Shown: in pieces, positions 23,483-24,165 of the stretch | Layout of the letters: every line of letters begins with the position of its first letter | Position numbering within the stretch: position 1 is the first letter of the stretch | Assembly: GCA_002352605.1 (NCBI GenBank) | Contig: DEIP01000124.1 | Span: 2,127-26,291, forward strand | Direction: 5' to 3' | Origin: Desulfobacteraceae bacterium UBA2771 | GTDB taxonomy: Bacteria > Desulfobacterota > Desulfobacteria > Desulfobacterales > Desulfosarcinaceae | DNA length: 24,165 bases | Program-made: the position numbers and the translations under genes | The notes under the pieces: generated by a model | Database searches by the model: none | Seen by the model: only the letters and a program-made list of their open reading frames with translations | Told to the model about the DNA's origin: nothing

Positions 23483-23782
23483 ATGAAATACGAACTCCGA
23501 AGCACAGATCAATTCGACAAGTGGTTTGCCAGGTTGAAAGACGCTTCGGCTAAGGTAAGAATCCTGGCCCGGCTTGATCGGCTTGAAAACGGTAACTTCG
23601 GAGATTTCAAGCGAATCGATTCCGACCTGTTTGAACTGCGTTTTTTCTTTGGTTCCGGTCTGCGAATTTACTACACCATCCAGGGGAGAAAAGTGGTCAT
23701 CCTGCTGGCTGGCGGAAGTAAATCCACTCAAGCCAAAGATATTGATAAAGCCGTCGGGATTTTGAATGAACTGGAGGATTAA
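23483..23782 (+). CDS. RelE/HigB-like toxin (Gp49-like addiction module killer protein)
   Basis: This 99-residue protein matches the HI1419/Gp49-like branch of the RelE/ParE fold, whose RelE members cut mRNA at the ribosome. Typical parts are FDKWFARLKDASAKVRILARLDRLENGNFGDFKRI, FELRFFFGSGLRIYYTIQGRKVVILLAGGSKSTQAKDIDKA and the paired Arg/Tyr residues (RIYY). ATG at 23483 is chosen because the family begins with MKYELRST-like sequence; an upstream TTG in frame (23447) is unlikely. The toxin comes before the antitoxin, as usual for this subfamily. The antitoxin start follows 3 bases after the toxin stop. Confidence 0.9.
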   Translation: MKYELRSTDQFDKWFARLKDASAKVRILARLDRLENGNFGDFKRIDSDLFELRFFFGSGLRIYYTIQGRKVVILLAGGSKSTQAKDIDKAVGILNELED

Positions 23783-23785
23783 ATC

Positions 23786-24064
23786 ATGGTCCTTAAAACT
23801 AAATATTTCGATATCGCAAGACATTTGAATTCCGCCGAAGATATTCGCTGTTTTCTTCAGGAAGTTGCCGCTACCGGAGACGAATCCGATTTTATCCATG
23901 CGTTGAATACAGCCGCCAAGGCGATGGGCATGACCGAAGTTGCTAAAAAAGCCGGCGTCAGCCGCGCAAGCCTCTATAAATCCCTTTCTGAAGACGGCAA
24001 CCCAAGGTTTGATACGATCAGCAAGGTAACAAAGGCGCTTGGCTGCAGGTTAGCAGTTGTTTAA
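23786..24064 (+). CDS. HigA/HI1420-like HTH antitoxin
   Basis: This 92-residue protein has an N-terminal toxin-binding part (KTKYFDIARHLNSAEDIRCFLQEV) and an XRE-type helix-turn-helix (about 40-85, MTEVAKKAGVSRASLYKSLSEDGNPRFDTISKVTKALG). It matches the addiction-module antidote family paired with Gp49-like toxins. It would neutralise the toxin by binding and repress the operon. GGAGG sits inside the end of the toxin gene, 8 bases before the ATG, so its ribosome site is much stronger than the toxin's, favouring excess antitoxin. The 41-bp end repeat lies 52 bases downstream. Confidence 0.92.
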   Translation: MVLKTKYFDIARHLNSAEDIRCFLQEVAATGDESDFIHALNTAAKAMGMTEVAKKAGVSRASLYKSLSEDGNPRFDTISKVTKALGCRLAVV

Positions 24065-24090
24065 GAGATGAACATTTGCCAACTCACCTA

Positions 24091-24108
24091 TGCGAATACC
24101 GATTCGCA
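24091..24108 (+). terminator. Hairpin downstream of the toxin-antitoxin operon
   Basis: TGCGAAT-ACCG-ATTCGCA forms a perfect 7-bp stem with a 4-base loop, 26 bases after the antitoxin stop. No U-run follows, so it is at best a weak or factor-assisted terminator, or an mRNA 3'-end stabiliser. Confidence 0.35.
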
Positions 24109-24116
24109 GCTGCCGC

Positions 24117-24157
24117 TTAGGGTTCGCGAAAAAATAACTTCGCAGAATTGGCGCTCA
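24117..24157 (-). repeat. Right copy of 41-bp inverted repeat found at both window ends
   Basis: The reverse complement of this stretch matches positions 2-42 at 40 of 41 bases. In both copies the shared sequence lies just downstream of an operon and has the same orientation relative to it. The full hairpin of the left copy is not kept here: after CTTAGGG the sequence differs. No recombinase gene is adjacent. Confidence 0.85.
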
Positions 24158-24165
24158 AATTTGGT

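Noticed and set aside
24040..24165. Integron attC site at the right end, given the nearby toxin-antitoxin pair
   Set aside because: The paired R'/R'' core boxes in the expected arrangement were not found, and there is no integrase or cassette array.
1..24165. CRISPR array or tRNA gene
   Set aside because: No regularly spaced direct repeats and no cloverleaf with a T-loop GTTCRA signature outside coding regions were seen.

Overview
The window reads as a chromosomal segment of an anaerobic, Desulfobacterota-like (deltaproteobacterial) bacterium. This is inferred from the gene set: a selenium operon whose SelD itself appears to carry selenocysteine, a YedF homologue, a DUF1858-type redox protein, acyl-CoA catabolism genes, a REC-DHp two-component protein, and moderately high GC. 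No rRNA, tRNA, CRISPR array or transposase was seen. Coding density is high. Most genes lie on the minus strand; the exceptions are a three-gene plus-strand operon (16.4-18.8 kb), an aminotransferase (19.9-21.2 kb) and a toxin-antitoxin pair (23.5-24.1 kb).

Layout. (1) 70-4225, minus: a phospho-signalling operon of PP2C phosphatase, double-FHA protein and membrane-anchored Ser/Thr kinase-like protein. (2) 4605-9256, minus: TetR regulator, acyl-CoA dehydrogenase, AUH-type enoyl-CoA hydratase, HMG-CoA-lyase-like enzyme and XRE-cupin regulator. This looks like a branched-chain or other acyl-CoA degradation cassette, with a palindromic candidate operator just upstream of tetR. (3) 9464-16022, minus: MarR regulator, membrane fusion protein, RND pump and TolC-like outer membrane protein, with overlapping or closely spaced ends: a complete tripartite efflux operon. 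(4) 16360-18778, plus: MinD/FlhG-like ATPase, HisKA_2 histidine kinase and a receiver protein carrying a phosphoacceptor-type helix but no ATPase domain. (5) 18724-19656, minus: TPR lipoprotein that overlaps the previous gene tail to tail. (6) 19930-21162, plus: AlaC-like aminotransferase, followed by a decayed remnant of a FAD-dependent oxidoreductase. (7) 21355-23316, minus: DUF1858 protein, SelD and YedF. (8) 23483-24064, plus: a HigB/HigA-like toxin-antitoxin pair.

The most notable points follow. SelD must be read through an in-frame TGA at 22980-22982, exactly where the family has its catalytic Cys/Sec, and a small hairpin lies at SECIS-like distance after it; a standard ORF caller loses the first 25 residues, including the active site. 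A 41-bp sequence (40/41 identical) occurs in inverted orientation at the two ends of the window; this may be a dispersed repeat, an element boundary or a contig-end effect. The HMG-CoA-lyase-like enzyme lacks the usual catalytic Cys of the GGLGGCP loop. The kinase has DVE in place of DFG. All functions are inferred from sequence patterns read by eye; no database search was run.
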